From contig SMNZ01000004.1 in the NCBI GenBank assembly GCA_004353515.1, positions 503,243-567,242 on the forward strand: a stretch of 64,000 bases of DNA, written 5' to 3'. Origin of the DNA: Alteromonadaceae bacterium M269. Its GTDB lineage: Bacteria > Pseudomonadota > Gammaproteobacteria > Enterobacterales > Alteromonadaceae. Shown here piece by piece: positions 14,669 to 24,193 of the stretch (positions within the stretch are counted from its first letter, which is position 1; each line of letters begins with the position of its first letter). The position numbers and the translations under genes were made by a program. The notes under the pieces were generated by a model. The model ran no database searches and had not been told where the DNA came from. It saw only the letters and a program-made list of their open reading frames with translations.

Positions 14669-15967
14669 CTAACGCACCATCTCAGCTTCGGCTAAGACAA
14701 GCAGTAAAGCAGTTTGTATTGCAATATGACTATCTTTATCTTCCCAAGATTCAGCAGGAGAATGAGCTTTCCTAGAAACACCGCCACGGCTCATGGTGAT
14801 AGCCGGAATCCCCAGGGAAATAGGAATATTTGAATCAGTTGAAGACACACTGAGTCGAGGTTCAATCCCTAAGTGCTCCATGGCTGCTCTCCCATGTTGT
14901 ACAAGTGAGCTATTTTCGTTTCCAAGACCTGCTGGACGTTGACCAACTTGTTTGACTTCCACAGTTAATTCAGGCCCTCGTTTGCGCGACTCATTCTCCT
15001 CGTTCAAACCATCTATCATCGCTTGCTGGAATATGGCGTCGACAGCATCTAACCGACTTTGATCGCCAGATCGCATATCAACTTCCATCCAAGATTCAAA
15101 AGGAATCGAGTTAATTGACGTCCCGCCTCCAATACGGCCTATACTAAAACTCGACTTAGGCCCTTCATTGGTAATACTCGGGGCACGCGAGGAGAACTTA
15201 GCGATTGCTCGCCCTAAAGCATGATGTGGATTAGCCATGCCGAATGAGCCCCAAGAATGCCCTCCCGGCCCTTTAAAAGTTACGCGATACCGATGAGATC
15301 CAACAGCGCCATAGATGAGCCTTTCATTTCTACCGCCATCAATACCAATAAAGGTATCGATTTTATCCCCACCTTTTCTAAACAAATGCTTCACACCACG
15401 CAGATCACCCAGCCCTTCTTCACCGACAGTACCAATAAATAAAATATCTTCCTGTGTCTGAATATCTTGCTCATTCAAGGTTCTTAATAGGCTCAGTAAG
15501 AGAACCATCCCACGAGTGTTATCACCGATACCTGGAGATGTATACACATTGCCATTTTTACGGACTTTGACATCCGTTCCTTCGGGAAATACGGTATCCA
15601 TGTGAGCGCCTAACGCGATTGTTTTGCTCCCCGTTAGTCCGGGTCGCCTGCCTATCACATTACCTACTTCATCAATATTGACGTCTGTTAACCCTTCCTG
15701 CATCAGCATTTTGACAAACTGCTTGGCGCGGTTTTGCTCATTAAAAGGAGGTGCTTCGATTTCTGTTAAGGTAATCAAGTCTTCAATGTTCTGCTCGCGC
15801 TGTTTAACAATGTGCTCAAGCGCTTTTTTTACGTTCGGCGTTTTAGCAATCTCTTCAATCTTTTCGCTGTATTTTGAGGCCGCATTAACAGGGAACAGCA
15901 TGCTACTCGATAGAACAACTAAACTGACAATAGATAACTTCTTAAGTTGAGTGTAAGACACAGTCAC
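14669..15967 (-). CDS. Secreted M20-family metallopeptidase
   Basis: A 432-aa zinc peptidase of the M20/M25/M40 clan with a signal peptide (residues 8-29, ...LFPVNAA). Catalytic features are HMDTVF (about 121-126), the bridging Asp in GIGDNTRG (about 147), and the Glu pair in GTVGEEGLGD (about 182). The dimerisation domain carries KGPGGHSWGSFG, and a late His lies in RKAHSPAESW. These enzymes cleave di- or tripeptides or deacylate amino acids; here the site would be the periplasm. Translation begins at GTG 15967 or GTG 15961; the second sits at better distance from AAGGA. It is divergent from the patatin gene. Confidence 0.88.
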   Translation of the reverse strand: MTVSYTQLKKLSIVSLVVLSSSMLFPVNAASKYSEKIEEIAKTPNVKKALEHIVKQREQNIEDLITLTEIEAPPFNEQNRAKQFVKMLMQEGLTDVNIDEVGNVIGRRPGLTGSKTIALGAHMDTVFPEGTDVKVRKNGNVYTSPGIGDNTRGMVLLLSLLRTLNEQDIQTQEDILFIGTVGEEGLGDLRGVKHLFRKGGDKIDTFIGIDGGRNERLIYGAVGSHRYRVTFKGPGGHSWGSFGMANPHHALGRAIAKFSSRAPSITNEGPKSSFSIGRIGGGTSINSIPFESWMEVDMRSGDQSRLDAVDAIFQQAMIDGLNEENESRKRGPELTVEVKQVGQRPAGLGNENSSLVQHGRAAMEHLGIEPRLSVSSTDSNIPISLGIPAITMSRGGVSRKAHSPAESWEDKDSHIAIQTALLLVLAEAEMVR

Positions 15968-16278
15968 AATTCCTTAATAACCTTAACTGAATAGTAATCA
16001 GGGTGTGTATTCAACCATTGTCATCATTATTTCACTAGCATCCAGCGTGTCGTTTTTGTGTCTTTTTAATCTCGTTTCCGGACAATTTGGTTGCCACCTA
16101 TACAAAGTGCTGAGATATATCACTTCGAAATACATTGTGCACACCCGGTGACTTATCAGGATGGATTGGTATAAGAATTTGAATTTAGGCTATAGTTAAA
16201 TAAGTTAATCCTCCATGCTAACCGCTCCCAGATACTGAAACCCGACGGTTGGAATAACCAGCAAATTTAAAGAAGAAC
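15968..16278. other. 311-bp divergent promoter region
   Basis: This gap separates the divergent M20 peptidase and patatin genes. A TATAGT (16191-16196) could be a -10 for the patatin gene, but no well-placed -35 is clear. No open frame, repeat or RNA-like structure stands out. Confidence 0.4.
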
Positions 16279-18420
16279 ATGTCTATCACTGAACTTGTCG
16301 AGAAGATAAATCACTGCGAAACAAAGAGTTGCCTCGAAGGGGAAATACTCTTTGATCATACAACCACCAATAAAGTGTTTTATAAGCTAACCAAAGGTTT
16401 GGTAGCCGTTCAGGCTCAGGTCGGTAAAGAGCTTTTCACCGTCGCTCAATATCAGTTTGATTCGGACAAAGAGTCGATGTGGTTTGGTGAAGTCCCTTCC
16501 CCCTATTGTGGAGAGCATAATTATACCTTGCGATGCATAGAGGACTCTGAGTTCGAAGCCTATGAATGGCCTGATTCAATCGCAGAACAGACAGATACAG
16601 ACGACTTCTTCACTGCCTTTGCTGAAGTTACCCAAGGTATAAGACATGCAAAAGCTCTCTATCAATCATTGCAAAAACTCTCGCCAGCAATTAATGCTGA
16701 GTTTCTGGAAACCATGCTCAAGCGTTGTCAGTTTATTACCACAGAATCCAACCATGTGCTTTTTCAGCAAGGTGATTCCGGCTCAAGTGCTTACTTCTTG
16801 CTGAGTGGGAAATTAGGGGCCTACGTTGGCAATCGGGACACACAGGTTGGTGAAATCAACCGAGGAGAACTCTTCGGTGAGATGTCTGTCATCAGTGGCG
16901 AGGAAAGATCGGCAACTATTATTGCTTCACGGCACAGTGAACTCGCCCAAATAAGCAAAGACAGCTTTAAGTATTTATCGAGGAAATACCCCTTAATCAA
17001 TAACTTCGTTATCAAAACCTTGATGTCTCGCTTGCGTGCTCAAAACGAAAGGTTACAGCGCCAACACAAACCTAAAAACAGAGTCATTATGTCGTTGTTT
17101 GATAACAATGAATCAGACACCGATGTTATTAAAGCAATCCAATCAGAGCTTTCTAAAGACTCATTACATTTCACTTCTTCAGAGACTGTCGTCGATGCTC
17201 TGTCCCCACCTCATCAGTTCGAAGATATTCCTCCACATCGCGTAGAGGCATTCTTAGAAGACCAAGAAATGAAATACGAACTCGGGCTTTTCAGTACCTG
17301 TTATAAAGAGCAAGAGTGGTCACATCACTGTTTGAAAAGAGCCGATGAAGTCTGGCTTGTGATTCACGCTGCCAGTTCACCAAATGATATTGCAGGTCGA
17401 ATTACCACATATCTACAGCAGCCCTATTGGCAGCATCTCAAAGTTAACTTAATACTGCTACACAAAAGTTCGCAAATTCGTGGCACCAGTGCTTGGGCTG
17501 AACACTTCGATGCACATCACTATTACCATGTGATAGAAGGCGACAATCAGTCCGTCGCACGAATCGCAAGACAGTTGCAAGACAAAGCTGTTAGCTTCGT
17601 TTTAGGCGGAGGTGGTGCCAAGGGGTTTGCGCATATCGGCGTGTTACAAGCGTTAGAAGAAGCCAACGTTCCAATTGATTCAGTCGGGGGGACCAGCATT
17701 GGTTCTGTCATGAGTGGCTGGATAGCAAGAGGCTTTAACGCTCAACAGATGAAAGAGGCTGTTCAAGAGTATTTCGTTTCAGTGAACCCTTTGGGTGATT
17801 ACACGTTACCTATTATTTCTCTTTCTAAAAGCTCCAGACTAGATAAGTTGCTTTATCACTCTTTTCAGGAAGTTAATATCGAAGATCTGCCGATTCCGTT
17901 CTTTTGCATGTCTTCAAACCTCAGCATCGCTCAAGAGAAATGCCATGATAAAGGAAAACTCTGGCGTGCCATCCGAGCAAGTTTAGCGATACCTGGAATC
18001 ATTACTCCCGCTATTGATAATGGACATTTTTTGGTAGATGGAGGCTTGCTTAACAACTTACCTTGCGATCTGATGAATGACCGTTCAACAGGGCCTGTTC
18101 TGGCCATTGATGTAACGGATGTCGATAACTTTGATACTCAGCTTTCATCAATCCCTGGTCCATGGAGTACCGCATGGAAAAAGTGGATTTCTCGACAGAA
18201 AGTCGCTGTCCCCACTATATTAGAAACTCTGTTACGCTCAACGATGCTAGCGAGCTACAACAAGCGTAACGACAACAAACGTAAGGTTGATTATTACATC
18301 CAACCCGATGTTAAAGAGTTCGGGATTCTGGATTTCACCCATGCGGATGAAATCATCGAAAAAGGCTATAAAACGGGACTTAGTATCATCGAAGATGTGC
18401 AAAAGGCCTTACCTCACTGA
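16279..18420 (+). CDS. Cyclic-nucleotide-binding patatin-like phospholipase
   Basis: A 713-aa protein of the neuropathy-target-esterase/RssA type. The N-terminus holds a degenerate and then a clearer cNMP-binding domain (about 145-255, VLFQQGDSGSSAYFLLSGKLGAYVG and NRGELFGEMSVISGEERSATI). A middle region follows, then a patatin domain with oxyanion loop GGGGAKG (about 441-447), nucleophile elbow GTSIG (about 470) and catalytic Asp in DGGLLNNLP (about 587). It should hydrolyse phospholipids or lysophospholipids at the membrane surface. No signal peptide is seen. Cyclic-nucleotide control is inferred from the domain, not proven. It precedes the PqiA-like gene by 156 bp on the same strand. Confidence 0.9.
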   Translation: MSITELVEKINHCETKSCLEGEILFDHTTTNKVFYKLTKGLVAVQAQVGKELFTVAQYQFDSDKESMWFGEVPSPYCGEHNYTLRCIEDSEFEAYEWPDSIAEQTDTDDFFTAFAEVTQGIRHAKALYQSLQKLSPAINAEFLETMLKRCQFITTESNHVLFQQGDSGSSAYFLLSGKLGAYVGNRDTQVGEINRGELFGEMSVISGEERSATIIASRHSELAQISKDSFKYLSRKYPLINNFVIKTLMSRLRAQNERLQRQHKPKNRVIMSLFDNNESDTDVIKAIQSELSKDSLHFTSSETVVDALSPPHQFEDIPPHRVEAFLEDQEMKYELGLFSTCYKEQEWSHHCLKRADEVWLVIHAASSPNDIAGRITTYLQQPYWQHLKVNLILLHKSSQIRGTSAWAEHFDAHHYYHVIEGDNQSVARIARQLQDKAVSFVLGGGGAKGFAHIGVLQALEEANVPIDSVGGTSIGSVMSGWIARGFNAQQMKEAVQEYFVSVNPLGDYTLPIISLSKSSRLDKLLYHSFQEVNIEDLPIPFFCMSSNLSIAQEKCHDKGKLWRAIRASLAIPGIITPAIDNGHFLVDGGLLNNLPCDLMNDRSTGPVLAIDVTDVDNFDTQLSSIPGPWSTAWKKWISRQKVAVPTILETLLRSTMLASYNKRNDNKRKVDYYIQPDVKEFGILDFTHADEIIEKGYKTGLSIIEDVQKALPH

Positions 18421-18576
18421 TCCAAAAAACTTGATTCCAAAGAAACAAGAGCATGCTGGCTTTTACCGAACTCTAAATACTTAGTAACAGAAAACACCAA
18501 ACAAAAGTTGCAGGCTCTTACTGTCTTTCCTTAGTATTGAGCACCATCAACTCCGTAACTAATCGTAGATGTTTAA

Positions 18577-19173
18577 ATGATGAGAAAACACCTTGGTTTT
18601 GGCCTTAACCTAGGCGCACTAGCCTTATTCTTCCCAGGGATCCTTTTGCCCATGTTTGCTTTAAATATGGAAATGGGTGCCAACATCAATGGCTCGAGCT
18701 TAGCCACCTCTATAGTCGACAAAGAGCTGTCCATCATGGCAACAATAGATGAGTTATGGCACGACCAGAGAATATTAGTCGCGGCGCTTATCTTTTTATT
18801 TTCAGTTGGTATTCCACTTGTAAAAAGTCTCTTGGTCTCTATCGCTTATTTTATGAAGCATTCGCAGGTAGAGAAAAGGCTATTAACCTTGGTCGCTCAT
18901 ATTGGCAAATGGTCAATGGCAGATGTTTTTGTTGTCGCAGTGTTTCTGGCAATCCTCTCGACCAACCATGCCGAGACAGCCGATAGTCACCAGCTCAGCA
19001 TATTAGGCTTTCGGATTGGGCTCGATATTAGCACCCAGACACTCTCAGCAGCAGGTCAAGGTTTCTACTACTTTACTGGGTATTGCTTACTTTCCCTATT
19101 CGGAACGCACTTAGCTTTCTCAAGTCTTAAAAAGAGTGAATTGCCGGTAAAAGAGGGCCAGATAAGCGAATAG
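18577..19173 (+). CDS. PqiA-domain (paraquat-inducible protein A-like) membrane protein
   Basis: A 198-aa inner-membrane protein with four hydrophobic helices and a single PqiA domain. The segments FFPGILLPMFALNM, SVGIPLVKSLLVSIAYF and IGKWSMADVFVVAVFLAIL are family hallmarks. PqiA/YebS proteins partner MCE proteins (PqiB, YebT) in lipid transport across the envelope. Here only one domain is present (PqiA has two), and no MCE gene is adjacent. The preceding patatin phospholipase makes a lipid-related job plausible. ATG 18577 is followed by a second ATG, either of which could be used. Confidence 0.85.
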   Translation: MMRKHLGFGLNLGALALFFPGILLPMFALNMEMGANINGSSLATSIVDKELSIMATIDELWHDQRILVAALIFLFSVGIPLVKSLLVSIAYFMKHSQVEKRLLTLVAHIGKWSMADVFVVAVFLAILSTNHAETADSHQLSILGFRIGLDISTQTLSAAGQGFYYFTGYCLLSLFGTHLAFSSLKKSELPVKEGQISE

Positions 19174-19229
19174 CTGGCCTATGTGAGTCATTTGGTGTGA
19201 AGGCACCTAACTCTAACACTCAAGTGCAT

Positions 19230-19874
19230 TTACATTGGTGACGTCGTCAAATACCCATAGATAATATCGGCTATCTCGACAGTAAAAACTTCACTGGGCA
19301 AGTCATAAACACTGATATTGCCTAGTTTGCGGTTTTGTATAACTTCATAAAAAATTGAATTAAAGAAATAAACAAATATTTTCTCCGTCAGTTGCCTATC
19401 TGTCCGAGCTAAATCATCTGAATAAACATCCAATACTGCAGTTAAAGTCAGGGCCGCTCTTGTACGTAAATCCTGCCATTCGGCTTGTTCTGATTCAGGC
19501 CTAGCGCGCAAATGTTGCGACAATGCACGGATTATATGCGCATCGCCTTGAAGCTGCTGATAGGTGTAATTTGAGATAATGCGTAAGGCTTCGCGCAAAC
19601 TACCTGCATTTCTGTACTCAACGCTTACGTCTTCAGATTCCGCTTCTTCTAACCTTTTGACAATACGCTCCTTGTAAGTTTCAAGCAGTGCTTCAAGAAA
19701 ATCCGCTTTGTTCTTAAAATGAGAATACAGCAAACCTGTCGATACACAGGCTGTCGACGCAATCTCAGCAACTGATATCTGATCAAAATCTTTCTCTTTT
19801 AATAGAGATTCCAAAGCTGCCGTAAGTGCCTTTCGAGTTTTTATCGACCGTGTTTGTTTGGGTTGCTTTCGCAT
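19230..19874 (-). CDS. TetR/AcrR-family transcriptional regulator
   Basis: A 214-aa repressor with an N-terminal TetR helix-turn-helix (TRKALTAALESLLKEKDFDQISVAEIASTACVSTGLLYSHFKNKADFLEALLETY) and an all-alpha ligand-binding rest. The recognition helix has YSHF in place of the common YYHF. It is divergent from the CPBP protease gene, with 88 bp between starts and one near-perfect palindrome in the gap. This suggests that it represses itself and the protease. The ligand is unknown. Confidence 0.9.
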   Translation of the reverse strand: MRKQPKQTRSIKTRKALTAALESLLKEKDFDQISVAEIASTACVSTGLLYSHFKNKADFLEALLETYKERIVKRLEEAESEDVSVEYRNAGSLREALRIISNYTYQQLQGDAHIIRALSQHLRARPESEQAEWQDLRTRAALTLTAVLDVYSDDLARTDRQLTEKIFVYFFNSIFYEVIQNRKLGNISVYDLPSEVFTVEIADIIYGYLTTSPM

Positions 19875-19896
19875 AAAAATAAAGTCCCAGCAAAAA

Positions 19897-19918
19897 TTGA
19901 ACTTGAATTCAAATTCAA
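19897..19918. promoter_or_regulatory. Palindromic operator between TetR and CPBP genes
   Basis: A 22-bp sequence has the form TTGAA-cT-TGAATTCA-Aa-TTCAA: a perfect TTGAATTCAA core flanked by inverted TTGAA/TTCAA arms. Size and position in the divergent promoter region fit a TetR-family operator. Confidence 0.6.
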
Positions 19919-19962
19919 TATACCCTATTAATTAAATTAAGCGAAATAAAAAGGTACGTATT

Positions 19963-20709
19963 ATGGGATTTTTTGAGCAGTACACTCCTGTGGTCGCCAA
20001 TGAATTAAACGGCGTCGATATTCTGCTACTTGCAGTGATTGTAATTGGCTGGCCCATATACAGCTACCTTAACCTCAAGAAGTACCCAATTGAGTCTGTA
20101 CAAGACGATCCAAACATTCGGCTAAGTTCCTACAACAAAACCATGATAGAACTCTGGAGTTTAGCTATAGCAATCATACTACTGTGGTTTTGGGTAAATA
20201 GGCCTTTTGAGGCATTAGGATTCCAACACGAATTAAACACTGAGACAGTAATTACCTGGGTTATCACTGCTTTGGGTATTTCATTTAATGCACTACTCCT
20301 TTATCAGGTTCACGTTAACAAAGAGGCAAAAGAAAAGGTTGCAGCTCAGCTCAATAAAGTTGGCGAGATGACGAAACTGTTGATGCCTAAGACGAACCAA
20401 GAGTATAGGCGTAGCATGCTAGTGGCGGTCACTGCCGGTATCACTGAAGAAATTATCTTCCGGGGTTACCTCATTTGGACACTCAGTTTATATGTGCCAA
20501 CCTTGGTTGCAGGATTACTCTCTGTCGCTGTATTTATTTTCCTACATCGCTATCAGGATAAGGCGGGGTTGGTTCAGGTTTCAATATTCGCCGTTGTCAC
20601 AACAATTATGGTGTTGGTTAGTCAATCATTATGGCCGGTTATTATTCTTCATATTGGTATTGACGTTCTTAGTATTAGCTTAGCGAGAAAAGTACATGAG
20701 GACAGCTAA
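19963..20709 (+). CDS. CPBP-family intramembrane metalloprotease
   Basis: A 248-aa integral membrane protein of the CPBP (Abi/Rce1-like) family with about seven membrane helices. Motif 1, EEIIFRGYL (about 163-171), carries the Glu-Glu and Arg residues. Later motifs are FLHRYQ and the His in ILHIGIDVLS. In eukaryotic Rce1 these residues form the prenyl-endopeptidase site; bacterial members act in bacteriocin immunity or maturation, or have unknown roles. No bacteriocin gene is adjacent. A divergent TetR gene and palindrome point to inducible expression. Confidence 0.88.
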   Translation: MGFFEQYTPVVANELNGVDILLLAVIVIGWPIYSYLNLKKYPIESVQDDPNIRLSSYNKTMIELWSLAIAIILLWFWVNRPFEALGFQHELNTETVITWVITALGISFNALLLYQVHVNKEAKEKVAAQLNKVGEMTKLLMPKTNQEYRRSMLVAVTAGITEEIIFRGYLIWTLSLYVPTLVAGLLSVAVFIFLHRYQDKAGLVQVSIFAVVTTIMVLVSQSLWPVIILHIGIDVLSISLARKVHEDS

Positions 20710-21040
20710 AAACACAGTAGGTGATTCAAGGTTAATATCTAGTTGAGACTTTAGATTGACTTAGCTCAGCTAAATGAGGGAATCCTGGATGGTTATGCAG
20801 CTCTGCAACTCTCGGATCTTGAGCTTACAAAGCACCCTGCCATAGTCTGAATTCAAGCTTGTGGAAAGAGGAAGGGTTCCATTAGCTTATGTTACAGATT
20901 CTAATGCAGCTTCTGTGCATGCTTCGAGTACATACAGGTAGGCTCATCGAGGGCGTATGGGGCGCAACCAATTAGCTCATATGATTGTAAGAAAACTTAG
21001 CCTGAACGTAGTAACTAATCCGCTATCAAGAGTCGACTAG
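20710..21040. other. 331-bp gap without a recognisable gene
   Basis: The plus strand holds broken reading fragments (for example MRESWMVMQLCNSRILSL near 20774, then stop), but I recognise no family. No convincing terminator, repeat or promoter is seen. It could be decayed coding DNA. Confidence 0.3.
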
Positions 21041-21508
21041 TTAAAGCTTTTCAATACAGCTATCACAACGCTCTTTACCGGTTAGCCAATAAGAAATTCG
21101 ATATCTGTGTTTTGCGAATTTCACATAAACCAAATCGGCCAGAATACGAATGCCTGGCCATCGCAGTGGAGCGTATAGCCAACCAGCGCCCACCAGGCGC
21201 CATGCTTGGTATGTCACATCAAGCCCAGTAATGAGTTCTCCATTAGGTGTCATACCATGTATCCGAGCGTTTAACGCCGCGTAGTCTAGCTCTGGATACT
21301 CCTTGCCAAAGGTATCACCATTAATATCAACAAAAACTAGCTTATTCTCCTTGTCACGCTTTTTTAAATGGCGCATCTCCACCATGCACAAGGGACAGTA
21401 GCTGTCGTAGAATAAAGTAAGGGATTGAATGACTGACAAAGCGTTTCTTCTTAACTCATAAATACCTAATGAATACGCCACTAAGTTGTCAAAAGATCCA
21501 AAAACCAA
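21041..21508 (-). CDS. DCC-family (DUF393) thiol-disulfide oxidoreductase-like protein
   Basis: The product is up to 155 aa and belongs to the DCC family, named for its conserved Asp-x-x-Cys-x-x-Cys. The motif appears as YDSYCPLCMVEM, followed by LVFVDINGDTF, GELITGLDVTYQAWRLVG and a C-terminal CDSC. The family is thioredoxin-like by prediction; its physiological partner is unknown. The start is uncertain: the frame opens with TTG 21508, and a GTG 30 bp in and a TTG just before LSVIQSLTLFYD are also possible. No ATG precedes the motif. Its 5' end is divergent from, but does not overlap, the small membrane protein gene. Confidence 0.72.
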   Translation of the reverse strand: MVFGSFDNLVAYSLGIYELRRNALSVIQSLTLFYDSYCPLCMVEMRHLKKRDKENKLVFVDINGDTFGKEYPELDYAALNARIHGMTPNGELITGLDVTYQAWRLVGAGWLYAPLRWPGIRILADLVYVKFAKHRYRISYWLTGKERCDSCIEKL

Positions 21509-21579
21509 AACGTTTTAGGAACTTAGCAATATCCAACTGGTCATACCAGAAAGCGCCTGAGCCAAAAGGGAATCTAAAA

Positions 21580-21936
21580 ATGGATACTCAAAAGATTATT
21601 GTTACTGCTATAAAAGTTATATCACTCGGGATGATAATGGTTACTCTAATGGTGAATATTGGTTCTATAAGCATCACGACGGTCCCTATTTTCCTTGCCA
21701 TTTGCATGCCCTATATTTTCTGTTACTTTTCTCCCAACAATAAAAAGTCGTTGAATGTATACCTAAATATACTGCGACTCTCAGCATTACTATTAACTTG
21801 CTACTACGGCCTAAACAGCATCGGCTTCCTCTTTTCAGATCCTCTATATCCAGGTTTCTTAGTATTAACTCAGAGCTTTATCATTGGCTTCGTAGAACTA
21901 CCTGTTTATTTCGTTAAAGGTAATTCTCAAACTTAA
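21580..21936 (+). CDS. Small integral membrane protein, unknown
   Basis: From ATG 21580 this gives 118 aa with four likely membrane helices (IIVTAIKVISLGMIMVTLMV, ISITTVPIFLAICMPYIF, LNILRLSALLLTCYYGL, FLVLTQSFIIGFVELPVYF). I do not recognise a family. AGGGAA eight bases upstream of ATG 21580 decides the start; the frame is open to an ATG at 21469, but that part is polar and would run into the DCC gene. A terminator shared with the ribosomal operon follows directly. Confidence 0.6.
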   Translation: MDTQKIIVTAIKVISLGMIMVTLMVNIGSISITTVPIFLAICMPYIFCYFSPNNKKSLNVYLNILRLSALLLTCYYGLNSIGFLFSDPLYPGFLVLTQSFIIGFVELPVYFVKGNSQT

Positions 21937-21940
21937 AACA

Positions 21941-21972
21941 AAAAAGGCGCTACCTTGCGGGAGCGCCTTTTT
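21941..21972. terminator. Bidirectional terminator at the end of the S10 operon
   Basis: An 11-bp perfect stem (21941-21951 with 21962-21972), GC core GGCGCT/AGCGCC, has A/T runs on both sides. It can end the membrane-protein transcript rightwards and the rpsQ transcript leftwards. It marks the true end of the S10 operon here. Confidence 0.85.
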
Positions 21973-21994
21973 GCGTATTTTAGTATGAACTAAA

Positions 21995-22243
21995 TTATGC
22001 TTTAGTGACTACGTCAACTAGCATCCAGGTTTTAGTCTTAGACAATGGACGACACTCTTTAAGAGTGACTACATCACCTTCGTTACACTGGTTAGTTTCG
22101 TCATGAGCGTGAAGTTTAGTAGTACGCTTAATGAACTTACCGTAGATAGGGTGTTTCACTTTGCGCTCTACAGCAACAACAATAGACTTGTCCATTTTGT
22201 TACTAACGACACGGCCTTGAACTGTACGAGTATTTTCACTCAT
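21995..22243 (-). CDS. rpsQ: 30S ribosomal protein S17
   Basis: A primary 16S rRNA-binding protein of the 30S body, 82 aa. Typical sequence: [44 protein letters not shown]. It is the last gene of the S10 operon and overlaps rpmC by 1 nt. A strong terminator follows instead of rplN, which usually comes next in Gammaproteobacteria. Confidence 0.97.
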   Translation of the reverse strand: MSENTRTVQGRVVSNKMDKSIVVAVERKVKHPIYGKFIKRTTKLHAHDETNQCNEGDVVTLKECRPLSKTKTWMLVDVVTKA

Positions 22244-22434
22244 TACGCATCCGCCTTCTGTGTCAGTATGGTTTTTACACGCGCGATGTTACGACGCACT
22301 TTTCTCAGCTGGTCAGATTTTTCAAGCTGACCTGTGCTGTGTTGCATACGTAAGTTGAACTGTTCGCGAAGCAAGTTTAATAGCTCAGCGTTTAGCTCTT
22401 CCACGTTTTTTTCTCTCAGTTCAGTCGCTTTCAT
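22243..22434 (-). CDS. rpmC: 50S ribosomal protein L29
   Basis: A 63-aa two-helix protein near the polypeptide exit tunnel ([44 protein letters not shown]). It overlaps the rplP stop and the rpsQ start by 1 nt each, so translation is coupled. Confidence 0.97.
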   Translation of the reverse strand: MKATELREKNVEELNAELLNLLREQFNLRMQHSTGQLEKSDQLRKVRRNIARVKTILTQKADA

Positions 22435-22847
22435 TACATCACCGTCCGAGTTACAAATGTGGTCTTAAACGGAAGTTTAGCAGCTGCTAATTCAAATGCT
22501 TCACGAGCCAAAGACTCTGGAACACCTTCCATTTCGTATAACATGCGGCCAGGCTGAATTTGGCAAACCCAGTATTCAACATTACCTTTACCTTTACCTT
22601 GACGAACTTCAAGAGGTTTTTCAGTAATTGGCTTATCAGGGAAAACTCGAATCCAAATTTTACCTTGACGCTTAACATGACGTGTCATTGCACGACGACC
22701 TGCTTCTATTTGACGAGCCGTCATACGACCACGACCAACAGATTTAAGACCGTAAGTACCAAAGCTAACTTTGCTACCGGCAATCGCTAGACCGCGGTTA
22801 CGGCCTTTGTGCATTTTACGGAATTTTGTACGTTTAGGTTGTAACAT
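22434..22847 (-). CDS. rplP: 50S ribosomal protein L16
   Basis: A 137-aa protein organising the A-site region of 23S rRNA. Characteristic segments are [41 protein letters not shown] and [14 protein letters not shown]. The conserved Arg of the [11 protein letters not shown] segment, a YcfD hydroxylation region in E. coli, is present. Two base pairs separate it from rpsC. Confidence 0.97.
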   Translation of the reverse strand: MLQPKRTKFRKMHKGRNRGLAIAGSKVSFGTYGLKSVGRGRMTARQIEAGRRAMTRHVKRQGKIWIRVFPDKPITEKPLEVRQGKGKGNVEYWVCQIQPGRMLYEMEGVPESLAREAFELAAAKLPFKTTFVTRTVM

Positions 22848-22849
22848 AA

Positions 22850-23551
22850 TTAACCCTCTCGCTTACCGGAACGGCCTTTCTTCTTAGGTGCAGGAGCTGG
22901 TTGCTCTTGAACGCTAGACAATCCGCCTAGAACTTCACCTTTAAAGATCCAAACCTTAACACCAATGATACCGTAAGTAGTTAATGCTTCAGATGTTGCA
23001 TAATCGATGTCTGCACGGAATGTGTGCAAAGGTACACGACCTTCACGATACCATTCTGCACGAGCAATCTCTGCACCACCTAAACGACCACTAACTTGAA
23101 CTTTGATACCTTTGGCACCAAGACGCATCGCGTTTTGTACTGCACGCTTCATAGCGCGACGGAACATAACACGACGTTCTAGTTGGCTAGCGATACTATC
23201 AGCAACCAATTGACCGTCTAGTTCAGGTTTACGGACTTCCGCAATATTTATCTGAGCAGGCACGCCCGCTAGGTTAGATATATATTTACGTAACTTTTCA
23301 ACGTCTTCGCCTTTTTTACCGATAACAACACCCGGACGAGCCGTGTGGATTGTTACACGAATACTTTTAGCTGGACGTTCGATAACGATTTGAGAAACAG
23401 AAGCTGCCTTCAGTTTCTTAGTCAAGTACTGACGTACTTGGTGATCGTTATACAAATTGTCAGAATATTCTGCTGTATTAGCGTACCAGGTAGAAGTCCA
23501 TGGTTTGCTGATACCCAGGCGAATACCTGTAGGATGTACCTTCTGTCCCAT
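22850..23551 (-). CDS. rpsC: 30S ribosomal protein S3
   Basis: A 233-aa protein of the 30S head that lines the mRNA entry channel. The N-terminal part ([14 protein letters not shown]) leads into a KH domain ([20 protein letters not shown]), with the C-terminal S3 domain [23 protein letters not shown]. The Ala/Pro/Lys tail ([16 protein letters not shown]) is of normal length for the group. Confidence 0.97.
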   Translation of the reverse strand: MGQKVHPTGIRLGISKPWTSTWYANTAEYSDNLYNDHQVRQYLTKKLKAASVSQIVIERPAKSIRVTIHTARPGVVIGKKGEDVEKLRKYISNLAGVPAQINIAEVRKPELDGQLVADSIASQLERRVMFRRAMKRAVQNAMRLGAKGIKVQVSGRLGGAEIARAEWYREGRVPLHTFRADIDYATSEALTTYGIIGVKVWIFKGEVLGGLSSVQEQPAPAPKKKGRSGKREG

Positions 23552-23560
23552 AATCTACTC

Positions 23561-23896
23561 CTAGTTATCAGCCACAACGACTGTGATGTGACTGCTACGC
23601 TTGAATATGCGATCTGCACGGCCTTTCGCACGTGGCTTGATGCGCTTCATAGTTGGACCTTCATCAATCATAACTTTAGCAACAGTGAGTTCATCAATGT
23701 CAGCGCCTTCATTATGTTCAGCATTGGCAATCGCAGATTCCAATACTTTCTTGACTAAAGTGGCACTCTTCTTCGGACTGTAAGAAAGAAGCTCTAACGC
23801 TTTTTCTACGTGTAGTCCGCGAATTTGATCCGCTACCAGACGCGCTTTTTGAGCCGAGGTGCGAGCAAAACGGTGTTTAGCTAATGCTTCCATCAT
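23561..23896 (-). CDS. rplV: 50S ribosomal protein L22
   Basis: A 111-aa protein whose long beta hairpin reaches the exit tunnel ([32 protein letters not shown]). The start has two consecutive ATG codons (23896, 23893); E. coli L22 begins with a single Met before ETIAKHR, so the second may be the real start. Confidence 0.97.
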   Translation of the reverse strand: MMEALAKHRFARTSAQKARLVADQIRGLHVEKALELLSYSPKKSATLVKKVLESAIANAEHNEGADIDELTVAKVMIDEGPTMKRIKPRAKGRADRIFKRSSHITVVVADN

Positions 23897-23902
23897 CTAC
23901 CC

Positions 23903-24178
23903 CTATCTCTTGGCTTTCTTATCCGCGACATGGCCGCGGTAAGTGCGCGTAGGCGCGAACTCGCCCAACTTATGGCCAACCATTTCGTCAGTAACGAATA
24001 CTGGAACGTGCTGGCGACCGTTATGGACTGCAATGGTCAACCCAATCATATCAGGGATGATCATAGAGCGACGTGACCAAGTTTTAATTGGTTTCTTGTC
24101 GTTCTTTTCCACCGCAGTCTCTACCTTCTTCAACAAGTGTAGGTCAATGAATGGACCCTTCTTGAGAGAACGTGGCAT
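23903..24178 (-). CDS. rpsS: 30S ribosomal protein S19
   Basis: A 91-aa 30S head protein that contacts S13 and the A-site finger: [42 protein letters not shown] and [14 protein letters not shown] are diagnostic. Confidence 0.97.
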   Translation of the reverse strand: MPRSLKKGPFIDLHLLKKVETAVEKNDKKPIKTWSRRSMIIPDMIGLTIAVHNGRQHVPVFVTDEMVGHKLGEFAPTRTYRGHVADKKAKR

Positions 24179-24193
24179 GGTGAATCCTCGCTA

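Noticed and set aside
20710..21040. Possible remnant coding fragments
   Set aside because: Short open stretches exist in several frames, but none could be tied to a known protein family by eye.
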